Positions 9,401 through 16,100 of a stretch of DNA of 29,380 bases are shown here, in pieces. The notes below the pieces were generated by a model. That model saw only the letters and a list, made by a program, of their open reading frames with translations, was not told the origin of the DNA and searched no databases. Every line of letters starts with the position of its first letter. The first letter of the stretch is position 1. The position numbers were made by a program, and so were the translations under genes. The DNA is taken from positions 1-29,380 of IMG/VR virus record IMGVR_UViG_3300025137_000182; one strand, written 5' to 3'. Origin of the DNA: a virus.

Positions 9401-9412
9401 TGTTAAATCCAT
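416..9412 (-). CDS. Giant multidomain virion/ejection protein (2998 aa, polyvalent type)
   Basis: This single frame fills almost a third of the window and is the last complete gene of the structural cluster, where T7-like phages carry internal ejection proteins. Visible blocks in order: hydrophilic N-terminus (1-670); Gly/Ala-rich hydrophobic stretch (about 677-880); helical linker (900-1050); zincin-like peptidase with HEILH at 1148-1152; sigma-70 region-2-like block (1340-1415); unassigned block (1660-2110); HAD phosphatase (2120-2278); and a large C-terminal domain (about 2300-2900) with hydrophobic helices near 2560-2585 and 2768-2790. The tail is Lys-rich. Four R-N-S-(A/S)-T-(I/L)-N copies mark block boundaries at R1307, R1658, R2112 and R2287. 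Domain content resembles the polyvalent proteins described for phages and conjugative elements. The likely role is a capsid-carried protein ejected with the DNA, whose enzymatic parts act on the host early. The start is 9 bases after the upstream stop, with an A-rich leader. Virion location and ejection are inferred from position and architecture. Confidence 0.8.
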   Translation of the reverse strand: MDLTLGQIKQINALRARLVSEKATDTDQQIKALKESFKKKKIVKDLNIDLNVGKPIPSTSSESQSLDITLDSPTEIKPVPARVKSNLPLKDNANIDLINSIKGDNTEVRELMPFTFPSPSIDPNSKLTWDQQFLQESNLKYNFETGELDTASGDFPSYNPEMKNWNVSQMMEKFNEAIKYKSETGLDLINDFGTAFNTDPDGGGFLDYVQQVVFANKGYDWNKFKALEDKKDSLANKTALITEMITQWNDIYDNVYQSSADDLFYKDENTSDYIIKKNIEEFNKKYAAYYPTEGYNSDFVKGSIIGAERIRFPTIRDQGLIINDTFEGYDQEQIDKLTNNPFFSEYFERNPISSKGFTAEGETIRYIGPGSRRPSVPEGNAYRAETRIDEVDGASMQSEYYQNTTLGEAEIELDRISEITTNEVYLEMVDASKDIVLKYEKLMKENVEKDKIKLTEAWDKQAEIFSSLPIVSKILSEERLRTGSGSEPTQENLNYLNTRVNMQFEEIKNNMIAELGEEIVEKIFDGSFIAKDQEEADSVNVFLDEYNKIVQDMSVVNETLEKIGIVGEGFNKLGVVAYGLNVAVNDKDLTTYVGTHTESVTEGLYNGFVKGINNGENNIDFYRTIYGATDDESIDEAVARLVVNQAHSKGLLTTEQMDRYMQATTFQEQTQFLSKNPIEIMTGLFLDSMGQFLSTGLSTESIAPSIAIGVGTGLTKGPTYAGLATGIKNSLMSWQAITAFNMEMGNAMMGEMQKEAEVRGYDLNQFWKNPEQIKELLTDQDVIDRAQGIGIKRGLPIAAMTLVTSAASLRLTKGVALKSQVGRAIVATQVVGVDALGEASGEAIAIGVSGEGNFQTDITNEVLGGFGSSASVASIQITHDFFRNKAGATALELAASTNFAVNSNFDSNRVKAMAVRLLSDGTIDIDTYEAMLENQLVVDQINEGATNATDNKVSRKIKGSGKVRNRLADLYNTLNFLKKFGNKTTLSEASKNIKNIEREIQSILDTGGILEKGNENRFQTINDQIRNVQGALTNASNILNMFGIDSDVIVNQIDSNSKIDINSIDPKLLEYLIESKNFPSITNEATANAFIINHLTENNGQNSAFITPYEKGKKTWVISSLENQKKSIVSGLFSSQEGGKSASVAISHEILHAILDRTFSKKQVKDLSKQLLTYLEEGEGPVENRNISKGTIGRIKTRLLNAEKTHGKDSDAYAQEVFTSFSDEMGINNISWERADKKFWQKFADSMTDYFQYWLGIDHEIINTSDIRTGEQAFNFLKTYNRTFLGNNKVRVSGQGTNSSGSGSTIRNSATINDMANRIMGGPDTLTDKSMSKAEWDALSDRVIARIYPTLDNLIGAKITSSLRALPNFSQEDFIAETKIELIPHIRNFDPSKNDNLAAWINSQVNNKINNVLGSGRATTEKFTNELNESNTGSLLDEEVYSEEQEKTWFELLDIKEDNPIYKDIADKTISALGSKLPEINQIEFKKKLQQAFESMLYDIIYTDVFNHQKGKRGPQNLESFTTFLEINGESIYNKMSKEVINNNYQTFMINLGRGNVALSDKNPKVKSRTAGNLITEKEEYNSDKFVDYFTKNLSRKESLAKTLSKELGFDATIDVLENNKEARARFAGVQSLMNNDNLENQAAALGKALDRATPNLRNSATINNSYVELANSLGLFVDDLNNISEENLIVGVENLNVTPINKGFTTKLKALFPDMDTKLIDEHFYKNDKGKKIIIDYKLDDDNLLEQLIYKKRYIVDSSELLNQLENFEQNIALFIPAYQIQSSLDVENQNSNWFKKMVEMNLGSARGIVGAPVAAVDSNGRPLSKADQINMTDEQFNEAVEISKAYLNNQRNIALKEALAADTKASEETIAAWAKVDINKIELGNKGAAKIGHILNIYREIANSEITAQEKIKELRKRLGKDGIAAIEMGKLLLEAYALSVNDLVNDKVANGMTKVDAIKFVATNFQKTTNAVFSARAYAAFSSFQFTDGPQNIDDKFTGIKGEHVDDASTVTFNIVESIYEGTIKQDISKILNNFEQSAIEKRVADLFDKLGGRNSPLGNLRFLLAPKESKEIWDLKTGKNMYDVALAELKTMLKQEMGFEVPLTPNLRNSSTINKIRVFDFDDTLAQSNSQVLYALPNGKTGKLNATQFAAKSAALEDKGAVFDFTEFNEVIDGKKGPLFEVAQAIQDKKGTENVFVLTARPQKAAKAIKTFLDGVGLNIPLSNITGLEDGKAEAKAKWIEEKITEGYNDFYFADDAKKNVKAVQDLLNTYDVKGVTQLAKLRNSATLNQNFNQILFDVSKIPADEIFSEKRALKTDAIIKQNKVFLPPTAEDFTGLLYQFLSEGKKGEEQLAWFKANLLDPFGKGINAINVNSLRTKNNYNALKKQFPEMFPFIGKNKINKKTDYSGFTYGDASRVYMWNKAGYDIPGLSKQDIDTLVDIVENDQMLKDFSDNVYGLTQEGYVTPDESWEVGTIESDLQSASTSTNRAAYLAEFIKNSEEMFGQLNGQGKLVGNTANKIQAIYGSDFLDSLSDILYRMKTGRHRTFGTNKMVNGFMNWINNSVATIMFINTRSAVLQGISMINYINWSDNNPVKAAIAFANQPQYWADFARIFNSDFLKSRRTGNKFDVSADEIAAFVKGKGNKMKAALNYALRKGFILTQMMDSFAIATGGASFFRNRTDVYIQQGFELAEAEEKAMFDFMEITEESQQSSRPDRISTEQAGPLGRTILAFANTPLQYNRLMKKAYLDLKNGRGDAKTNISKIAYYALAQNFIFNALQQALFGLLWEEEPEDEEQELADKDMRKEKSIGILNGMADSLLRGSGVYGAAGATLKNILMEIRRQNKKKRPDYTSVAMQTLSISPPVRSKMQKLRSAAKTVEYNMDEIKALGLDIDNPAILATAQVSSALLNLPLDRLVKKVDNIRTSMEDNTKAWQQISLMAGWDQYSLGINPYILPEEKKAIVDEYKRLQKENKKDSKTKTKKKGTKIQFTLP
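713..2515 (-). other. C-terminal domain of the giant protein shared with marine phage virion proteins
   Basis: Residues about 2300-2900 hold a long, mostly helical domain. Landmarks are a segment around F-T-Y-G-D-A-S-R-V-Y-M-W, then D-I-P-G-L-S-K, then R-M-K-T-G-R, then I-M-F-I-N-T-R-S-A-V-L-Q. I recognise this order from memory as a recurring C-terminal domain of very large virion proteins in marine phages; no search was run. Two hydrophobic helices (about 2560-2585 and 2768-2790) suggest membrane contact, and an acidic patch (WEEEPEDEEQE) follows the second. No catalytic residues are evident. Confidence 0.5.
2534..2554 (-). repeat. Junction heptapeptide copy 4 (R2287-N2293, RNSATLN)
   Basis: This is the fourth copy of the heptapeptide. 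It lies between the end of the HAD domain and the start of the large C-terminal domain. At DNA level it differs from copies 1 and 2 at several synonymous positions, so the peptide is conserved more than the DNA. A leucine precedes the arginine, as in copies 2 and 3. Confidence 0.8.
2579..3055 (-). other. HAD-superfamily phosphatase domain inside the giant protein
   Basis: Residues about 2120-2278 carry the four HAD motifs in correct order. Motif I is DFDDTL, with nucleophile D2124 and general acid D2126. Motif II is V-L-T-A-R-P with T2203. The motif III lysine is probably in GKAEAKAKW. Motif IV is FADDAKKN with D2259 and D2260. The domain is bounded exactly by two junction heptapeptides at R2112 and R2287, about 175 residues apart, which fits a free-standing single-domain HAD. 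All catalytic positions are present, so activity is plausible. The insert between motifs I and II (about 75 residues) resembles a C1-type cap. Substrate is unknown; a nucleotide or a 5'/3' nucleic-acid end phosphate would fit phage biology, but that is inference. Confidence 0.8.
3059..3079 (-). repeat. Junction heptapeptide copy 3 (R2112-N2118, RNSSTIN)
   Basis: This is the third copy of the heptapeptide, with Ser replacing Ala at position 4. It stands directly before the HAD domain, whose first beta-strand (K-I-R-V-F-D-F-D) starts right after it. It is preceded by P-N-L, as in copy 2 (P-N-L), so the conserved unit here is about ten residues. Confidence 0.8.
4421..4441 (-). repeat. Junction heptapeptide copy 2 (R1658-N1664, RNSATIN)
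   Basis: This is the second copy of the heptapeptide, separating the block after the sigma-like segment from the unassigned block 1660-2110. Its DNA is identical to copy 1 over 23 bases (4421-4443 against 5474-5496), whereas copies 3 and 4 use partly different codons. Confidence 0.8.
5168..5395 (-). other. Sigma-70 region-2-like helical block inside the giant protein
   Basis: Residues about 1340-1415 follow the pattern of sigma-70 region 2: a helix ending in L-I-G, then N-F-S-Q-E-D-F-I-A-E-T, then the characteristic F-D-P-S-K-N-D-N followed by L-A-A-W-I-N and N-K-I-N-N-V-L. In sigma factors the same order is EDL-x-QE, then FDPSxG, then a core-binding and -10-recognition helix. Downstream there is a Glu/Asp-rich stretch (S-L-L-D-E-E), also common after region 2. 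No region 4 helix-turn-helix is obvious. The match is by eye to a family pattern and needs profile confirmation. If real, it could bind host RNA polymerase after ejection (inference). Confidence 0.4.
5474..5494 (-). repeat. Junction heptapeptide copy 1 (R1307-N1313, RNSATIN)
   Basis: This is the first copy of the heptapeptide, located just after the peptidase region and a Ser/Gly-rich flexible stretch (S-S-G-S-G-S-T) and just before the sigma-like block. In this copy isoleucine, not leucine, precedes the arginine. The 23-base block 5474-5496 is identical to the DNA of copy 2. Confidence 0.8.
5720..6262 (-). other. Zincin-like metallopeptidase domain inside the giant protein
   Basis: Residues about 1050-1231. 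The zinc-binding motif HEILH occupies 1148-1152 in the context S-H-E-I-L-H-A-I-L-D, with H1148 and H1152 as ligands and E1149 as catalytic base. A glutamate in A-Q-E-V-F (E1216), 64 residues further, is a plausible third ligand, as in gluzincins. Metallopeptidase domains of this sort are known from phage polyvalent proteins. It could process this same polyprotein, another virion protein or a host target; the sequence does not say which. Confidence 0.65.
6773..7384 (-). other. Hydrophobic Gly/Ala-rich segment of the giant protein
   Basis: Residues about 677-880 contain several hydrophobic, small-residue stretches: M-T-G-L-F-L, A-P-S-I-A-I-G-V-G-T-G, L-P-I-A-A-M-T-L-V-T-S-A-A, and V-L-G-G-F-G-S-S-A-S-V-A-S. 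These alternate with amphipathic helices. The rest of the N-terminal third is hydrophilic. Such segments are typical of ejected virion proteins that must insert into the cell envelope to form a DNA conduit (T7 gp16 is the model). The conduit role is inference; the hydrophobic character is seen directly. Confidence 0.5.
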
Positions 9413-9421
9413 AGTATTTTT

Positions 9422-11059
9422 TTATATTCCTGCGGCTAGTTTTTTAAGCATTTTTTCATGATCGTTGTATTGTTCTTTTGTAATATCCTTATCTTTAAGC
9501 GCTTGTTCTACAGATTTCATTTGTTCATCAACAAAATCTTTTCTTTTATTCATCATTGATTTTTTAAAAGCAGTTTTTTCAGGTGATAGTTTAAGCTTGT
9601 CGTAAATATAATTCATTAATCTAAAAGGATTTTCTTCAGCATCAGATGGAATCATGCTAAAATCGTCAGTTCCAGTTTTAATATAAAATCTACCAGCTAC
9701 AGCTTTTGCTTCTTGACCTGTTGCCTTGTAATAATCGTTCATTTTATCAGAATTATAAACAAGATCAAAAGATTTTCCAGGTATAGCGTTTTGCATTGCG
9801 CTAGCTATAGCATCTTCACCTACATACTCTTTTATAGAGAATGTTGAGCTAGTATCGTCAAATACATAGTTTTCAATTATTTCATTAACTCCTTCAGTGT
9901 AAACTGTACCTGTTTGAACTTCTTCTTGATTTGCTTGTCCACTGTCTTCTAGCCAATTACTAGTTTCTTCAAATCCTTTAAGAGGTTTAAATTGTCCAGG
10001 AACACCTGTGTCTTCAACGAATCTGTTTCTATCAAAATAATTTTTAAGTATATACTCTTGTAAATATTTTTTTGCACTTTTATATTCATCACTTAGTTCT
10101 CCTTCGCTGTTCAATCTTTTAAATTCTTTATACCTAGGGTCATCAATGTCTATGTCTCTCATGCCTCCTCCAGTAATTTCGCCATTAAGACCAAACTCTG
10201 TAGGCATCCAATCAGCGTATAAAGAAGCCATACTAGTCCCTTGGTTCATCATAGTGTCTAAAGCAGTATAACTAGCGCTGTTCATATATTCAACTAAATC
10301 GTTTATATTATAATAATTTACATTTTTTTTACTTTTATCAGGAGTTAGTTTAAATCTTCCACCTAGGTTCTTTAATTGCTCTGCTAAAGCTTCAACACCA
10401 AATGTAGGGTCGTCAATGTTTAAAGCTTCTATAACAACGTTACCACCTTCCCCTTGTGCATTACCAGTTTTTTCTAACATAGAGGCATACTCTTCAAGGT
10501 TTAAAGTATAATTCCAGTCTTTCATTCCTCCTTTTCCATCATCAATTTGTCCTTTTCCTACTAAAGCCATTTTACCATTTAAGTTTTGCAAAGTAACACT
10601 CCCAGAATCTTTATAAAGTTCGTGGAATAATTGCTGCATCTCTGGGTTATTTAATTTAGAAAGTTCTCCACCATTTCCATTAGGTCCTAAATTTCTAAAC
10701 ATCATGGTAGTTGTTGCTAAAGATCCTCTTATTTTTGCATACGATTCAAGCTCTCCTTCTATTGTATTAGTCATTTTAGCAGCTTCAACAGGATCTAATT
10801 TTCCTGTTTCTACTAGTGTTTTTATATCATAAATAGTATTAGCTCTTTGTGTAAAATATTCTTTAACGCCATCATCAAAACCAGTAACATCTACGTCCAT
10901 GTCACCTAGTTTTTTAAAAGTATCATAAGTAGTTGTAGCCTGTGAAGCGTTAAAAAGTTTTTGGCTTTCACTTAATGCCACAGGTTTAAACTGACTAAAA
11001 CCCTTAGCTATTTTATCTATTACATCTTGATTATACGTTGATATTACTTGATCTCCCAT
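9422..11059 (-). CDS. Probable internal virion (ejection) protein, 545 aa
   Basis: No family was recognised. The protein is soluble, mixed alpha/beta in appearance and acidic overall, with no signal peptide or membrane segment. It has helical segments near the N-terminus (residues 10-110) and a charged coiled-coil-like C-terminus (residues 490-540, rich in Lys, Glu and Asp). It lies between the small Ala/Gln-rich protein and the giant multidomain protein, 14 bases after the former and 9 bases before the latter. This is the position of the middle ejection protein (gp15) in T7-like phages. That parallel is positional only. The start has a leader with TAAAATATAAAAA and no Shine-Dalgarno. Confidence 0.55.
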   Translation of the reverse strand: MGDQVISTYNQDVIDKIAKGFSQFKPVALSESQKLFNASQATTTYDTFKKLGDMDVDVTGFDDGVKEYFTQRANTIYDIKTLVETGKLDPVEAAKMTNTIEGELESYAKIRGSLATTTMMFRNLGPNGNGGELSKLNNPEMQQLFHELYKDSGSVTLQNLNGKMALVGKGQIDDGKGGMKDWNYTLNLEEYASMLEKTGNAQGEGGNVVIEALNIDDPTFGVEALAEQLKNLGGRFKLTPDKSKKNVNYYNINDLVEYMNSASYTALDTMMNQGTSMASLYADWMPTEFGLNGEITGGGMRDIDIDDPRYKEFKRLNSEGELSDEYKSAKKYLQEYILKNYFDRNRFVEDTGVPGQFKPLKGFEETSNWLEDSGQANQEEVQTGTVYTEGVNEIIENYVFDDTSSTFSIKEYVGEDAIASAMQNAIPGKSFDLVYNSDKMNDYYKATGQEAKAVAGRFYIKTGTDDFSMIPSDAEENPFRLMNYIYDKLKLSPEKTAFKKSMMNKRKDFVDEQMKSVEQALKDKDITKEQYNDHEKMLKKLAAGI

Positions 11060-11073
11060 TTTTTATATTTTAC

Positions 11074-11763
11074 TTATAATAAACCACCTAAGCCTTGAAG
11101 TAATCCACCAGCTGCGTTCATAGTGTCTTGAGCAGCTCCTGCTTGATTATTTTGTGCGTTATTTAATTGTCCTAAAGCTATACTCATATCGGTATTAGCT
11201 CTATTTTCTACTAACTCTATTTCAAAAGCATTTCCTGCAGCCTCAGCTTGTTGCATTCTTTGGCCTTCGCCTATATTTATAGCTTGTATTCTTGATTTTT
11301 CTTGAGTTTTAGCTACTTGTAATTGTTGATCACCTTGTGCTCTTAGTTTTTGGTTTTGAGCTTCTTGAACCTCTAGACTAGCTGAAACACCTTTTTTACT
11401 TCTTAATGCTGCTTGTGCTAAAGCAGTTGCCCCACCAGCACTTGCGCCACTAGATCTTAAAGCATCTAGCGTATTAGCTAAAGCAATATCGGCTTCTTCG
11501 GCTTGCATCTCTGCTGCTTGTGTTGCTACTCCTAAGCTTTCAAATGGATTAGACATCATGTCAGATAAATCAGTTGCCATGCCTGATAGATTAGATGTAA
11601 CTCCTTCGTAAGGATTTGTTACTGCTGACCTAGAGGCTCTAGCTGAGTCTACAGCCGCTTGTGCTATTCTTTGTTGTTCTTCAAAAGCTTTTCTTCTTTT
11701 ATTAGAACCTATTAATTTCATTCCAGTAGAGGCGAGGCTCATTAATGCTCCAAATGGTGCCAT
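11074..11763 (-). CDS. Small Ala/Gln-rich internal virion protein (gp14-like)
   Basis: 229 residues. The N-terminus has a short hydrophobic helix (residues 4-19, F-G-A-L-M-S-L-A-S-T-G-M-K-L-I-G), followed by a basic patch (SNKRRK). A long low-complexity helical body rich in Ala, Gln, Glu and Ser follows (about residues 25-205). The C-terminus is Gly/Leu-rich (GGLLQGLGGLL). This composition is what internal or ejection proteins of the T7 gp14 type look like, and the gene sits just ahead of two larger candidates for ejection proteins. It starts 7 bases after the upstream stop. No sequence homologue can be named; the role rests on composition and position. Confidence 0.55.
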   Translation of the reverse strand: MAPFGALMSLASTGMKLIGSNKRRKAFEEQQRIAQAAVDSARASRSAVTNPYEGVTSNLSGMATDLSDMMSNPFESLGVATQAAEMQAEEADIALANTLDALRSSGASAGGATALAQAALRSKKGVSASLEVQEAQNQKLRAQGDQQLQVAKTQEKSRIQAINIGEGQRMQQAEAAGNAFEIELVENRANTDMSIALGQLNNAQNNQAGAAQDTMNAAGGLLQGLGGLL

Positions 11764-11770
11764 ATATTTA

Positions 11771-13126
11771 TTATCTTAAGTTATAGGTTGCGCCTACAGA
11801 GAATATTCTTTTAATCCCGGTAGGTTCTGTTGTTGTGTCTGTTTTTAGTGTTACATTTAAATAATAACCTTTTGTACCTGTTAAAGAATTACCATAAATA
11901 ACTTCATCAATTTGAGGTGTTGTAGCGTTTTTAATGCTTGCAACATATTTGTTTTGTTTTCTATTAAAACCTGCATAATATTGTATACCACCTTCTTCGT
12001 AAGCACCTTCTACATAGCTATAGATTCTTGACGATGTATCCACATAAGAAGTCCAAGTAGCTCCATCATCATCTGTGTCGGCTCCTGTTGATTCTGTAGT
12101 TAACGATGTAACTTCCCACCCGCTACTACCTTGGTAATTAAGAGTGTTAAAGTTTTTCATTTTAATAGCATCTGGATTTATTACAATTTCTAATTGAGAG
12201 TTTCCGCCCGATGATCCATAAAACTTATTAGGTTGTTGTGGGTTTTGATAGTGTAAAAACACTTGATCAGTAGTAGTAGAATAAAACTGTCCTTGCATAC
12301 TAAATATAAAGCCAGGAGTATAACCATAGAAACTAGTCCAACCATTAACTCTTTCGTCAAAAGACAAAGTTTGGCTAGAGCTTGTTGTTGGTTGTAGTGA
12401 CAACGTATAGTTTTGATTATATATATCGTAACCACCTACAGCTTTTCCTGTATCACCCACAAGGCTTAGTTGATCTCTAAAAAAGTCAGACATACCGTAA
12501 TTAGATATTTCTGTTATACCGTCGTTAGAAAGCCTAAGAACAGCGTTCCTGTCTACATCAGTAAAGTATTTTCTAGTTCCATATACCGCAAAGCTTTCTG
12601 GATTTCTACTTATACCAAATTCACCTACGTAAGGTATAATTTGTCCAATAACTAAGTTAGCGCTTGTGGTTAATGATTGTCCTTCGGCAGAGTATATAGC
12701 GTCTTTGTCTATTAATGCTCTATTAACTTTTCTTTCTTGAAATATAATTAAGTTAGTGTCTTCAGAATATAGTTTTTGTATAGAACCATTTATAGGGTCT
12801 ACACTTCTTATAATTTCTTCAGCTACGCTAAATTGATTTGTTTGATTTACACCTGTTCTAGAATTGAATACTCCAGAATATATAAGAGAGTTTGATCTTG
12901 TTGATTGATTAGAAGTATCTTCTACTATATATGCCTTAACTCCAAAATCTACAGTAGTGTTGTTGTAACCACCTCTTATTCTAGATTCTTCTATATACCA
13001 GTCGCTAGCAGCAATCAAACCTGTAGTCACCGGCTCTGTATTGGCTGGCACTTGTGGTAGTTGCTCGCTTGCTAATCTCTTTGCCCAAAAGGTGTTAAAA
13101 TAACTTAATTCTATGGTTACACTCAT
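11771..13126 (-). CDS. Tail structural protein, muzzle/propeller partner
   Basis: 451 residues, beta-rich, with no signal peptide. A conserved-looking central part contains L-I-I-F-Q-E-R-K-V-N-R-A-L-I, then G-E-F-G-I-S-R-N-P-E-S-F-A, Y-G-T-R-K-Y-F, and E-I-S-N-Y-G-M-S-D-F-F-R-D. I remember this combination from tail proteins of marine flavobacterial and related phages, where it belongs to the propeller-like tip/muzzle assembly. It follows the 1436-residue protein after 29 bases, so the two may form one structure. The C-terminal 120 residues are Thr/Ser/Tyr-rich beta-strands. Location at the distal tail is inferred. Confidence 0.6.
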   Translation of the reverse strand: MSVTIELSYFNTFWAKRLASEQLPQVPANTEPVTTGLIAASDWYIEESRIRGGYNNTTVDFGVKAYIVEDTSNQSTRSNSLIYSGVFNSRTGVNQTNQFSVAEEIIRSVDPINGSIQKLYSEDTNLIIFQERKVNRALIDKDAIYSAEGQSLTTSANLVIGQIIPYVGEFGISRNPESFAVYGTRKYFTDVDRNAVLRLSNDGITEISNYGMSDFFRDQLSLVGDTGKAVGGYDIYNQNYTLSLQPTTSSSQTLSFDERVNGWTSFYGYTPGFIFSMQGQFYSTTTDQVFLHYQNPQQPNKFYGSSGGNSQLEIVINPDAIKMKNFNTLNYQGSSGWEVTSLTTESTGADTDDDGATWTSYVDTSSRIYSYVEGAYEEGGIQYYAGFNRKQNKYVASIKNATTPQIDEVIYGNSLTGTKGYYLNVTLKTDTTTEPTGIKRIFSVGATYNLR

Positions 13127-13155
13127 ATTATATTATTACTTGTTTTTTATATTTA

Positions 13156-16100
13156 TTACAAAGGTCCTAAGTTACATTGGCTACCATAACCAGGTGTTGC
13201 ATCACCAAATAGTACAGTAAACTTTGCATCTGTAGAACAAGCTGGCGTACCACAACGAGGTCCACTTAATGGCGTTGTTAGCACTCTGTATTCTCCAGCA
13301 GCATCAAACTCATAAGTAAAAGAACCTGTATTACCTGGTATCACTGATTGAATTTGCACAGCGCCTAATTGTGTATTAGCTGGTCCAGCTGTTACTGTTG
13401 CGGCTGTTGTTGCTGGTCCCCAATTACCACTACTTGCTGCTCTATATTGTATAGTAAAATAACCAGATACCTCACCGTTAGTAGAACAAGCTCCGTTAAC
13501 TGGGTTTACTATTCTAGGTATAATATACATTTGAGCGCCTAAATTTAAACCTCCATTAGAAGTTGATGTTCCAGCACTTAAGTTATACTGTCTCGCAACA
13601 TTGTAATAAAAAGTTGTTCCCCATATTACTCCACTGTAAGAAGGTAAATTTCCAGTAGGTGTAAGACTTAAGCTATTTCTAAAATGAAATTCTCCTCCGC
13701 CAGTACAACTATAATTAAAAGTATTAGAACCACCTGATCCATTATTTAACTTTAATCCATTACAAACAGCTTGGTTTACATGCTGAGCACCAGCTGTAAA
13801 AGATAAACTACTTGTACCAAATAAGAAGCCTACACCAACTTTATTGCAATCATATGCTCTTACTTGAATTGTATAAGTTTTATTTAACACCATTGTCTTT
13901 CCGCTTTTCACAGCTAATAAACCAGGAACTACCGCGCCATTTTTTATAGCATTTATTTCAAAAATATCTACAGCACCACTTCCATCAACTTGAGTATGTA
14001 TTTCATATATTATTTGTGATCGTAAGTTTGTTGAGTTAACATCAACCGAAGAACCGTTTTCAGCTATAAAACTAGTTGTTTGAGTTAAACTTCCAAGTGA
14101 AGTTTCCCATAATATATAAGTATCGTTTACTTGAACTAATCTATCACCGTCTAACGATGGGGTTCCTATTGTTTTAGATAGAGGAAAACGAGAATTATTT
14201 GCTATGGTGTTAGGAGGAGCAACGTTTGTTAAAGACACTGTTTGTGAAACAGTGCTATTGTAAGTAGCACCACCAGTTGGCGTGTAAGTTACCGCGTATG
14301 TTATTTGATACACATTGTCTTGAGGCGAATTTGTTCCATACCAAAAAGTTGCACTAGGTCCGGTTTTTAATTCGTAAGTATAATCTCCAGAATCTTGTAC
14401 TATGGCAAAAGGAACTGCGTTTGTTACATTAACAGTACCATTATTAGAATACACACTAAGAATTGTAGCAGATATAACACCAGTTGATGGTGTTACAACT
14501 GTTCCACCTCCATCTTTAAATGACCAAGCAGCGTCTATTGTTCCGCCAGCAGCTAAGGTTTCTGCAAAAGTAAAGCTTAGTTCAGTTGTAGAAGTTACAC
14601 CTGGGTCTTGAGTACTTATTGTTGTGTTAAAATCCGGTAAATAACCAGAAGAGCTAGTCTCCCAGAATATTGCTAACAAAGATTCTGTAGGATCTGTTTC
14701 AGCTATAGTTAATACAGAACCAAAAGAATACCTAACACCGTTTGTTACACTTGCAGGAGGAACAATATATTGCTCATTAGTACACACAGCGCCTACAGGA
14801 TTTGTTGTTAAAGCTCCCATAGATATCTGAGCTATAAGTGGATTATTTTCTAAATTATAAAAAGGAGCTGCTAGTAAACCATTACCATTAGATTCACCAG
14901 GACCTATCCCCCAAGGAATTTTACCATTACCTGCTTGAGAAAATACTGAACTGCTACCAGTTTGTATCACGTCATTGTAAGTGCCTTTTGATCTACCTGA
15001 TATAAAAGGAATAGCACAAAGCTCTCCGTCTATCATGGTTTGTATGTTTAAAACAGTATCTCCTTTGTTTCCTGGAAAGTATTGTATATTATAAGGGCTA
15101 GAGTTGTAATGATCTCCATTTGTTCTGTAAAAAATATCTGGATTATTTACTCTGCAATAAAGTTTAGTACTACTAGTATATTGAGTTTGATTAGGACCAA
15201 CCTCATTTAAATCTCTAGGTATTTTATTAACGTTATCACCAAATAAAGGTGTAAAATAACTAATGTTTCTTTCTAAATCTGTTGTAATAGGATAGCCATT
15301 TACAAAACCGGGCATGTAAACATTGTAATAATCTTGTTCTTGTTGCTTAACAACTATCTTATACGAAAACCAACCTAAAGGATTGTTACTACTATTAAAC
15401 CAACCAGGTTCTCCTGTTTCATAATTTCTAAATTGTGCTCCAATAGACTCATTAAAAGTAACACGAAGAGCATCTCCTATCCAAGAAAAAGTTTGGCCGT
15501 TAGCTATTTCATCCGCCTCTGTATAAGGATGAAAAACCGTAGAGCCTGAAGACCCTAAAACATTGTCATTACTAGATAATATAACATCTGATTGTCTTCC
15601 GTACATATCTGCTAAAACTATACCTACTTGATAGGTTCTGTTTTGTTTTAAAGAACTGTTTGGGAATTGAGTAAAATTATCAAACACAATTGATTTTTGC
15701 TGTGCAGAAGTATTGTAATTTATACTGTCTGGCGCGGTATGATTATCTACAAAATTACCATAAGTAACTCTATTGCCAGTAACCTCTTGGCTTAAAGCTC
15801 TTATAGGAACTCTATCATATACTCTCACGGTTTGAGACTCTGGTAGTGTTTTATAAGGTTTGCTAGACTCGTAGTTATAGTCGTAAAAATATTGATTAAC
15901 ATCTCCTTGAACAAAATCTTCATAAGCAGTATATGTGAAATTTATATTAGAACTCAACGAGACAGTGTCTAAAACTTTAACAGACAAAGCATCAGATTCT
16001 TTATATAATATATCTATGTCGCTAATTAAATAATAAGAATTTAACAAAGTTCTATTAGATATAACACTTTGATTCATCTGTCTAGGTATAGGTATTTTTA

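Noticed and set aside
12190-12435. Minus-strand 81-codon frame within the 451-residue tail gene
   Set aside because: It overlaps a strong gene in another frame on the same strand and is hydrophobic by frame-shift composition only.
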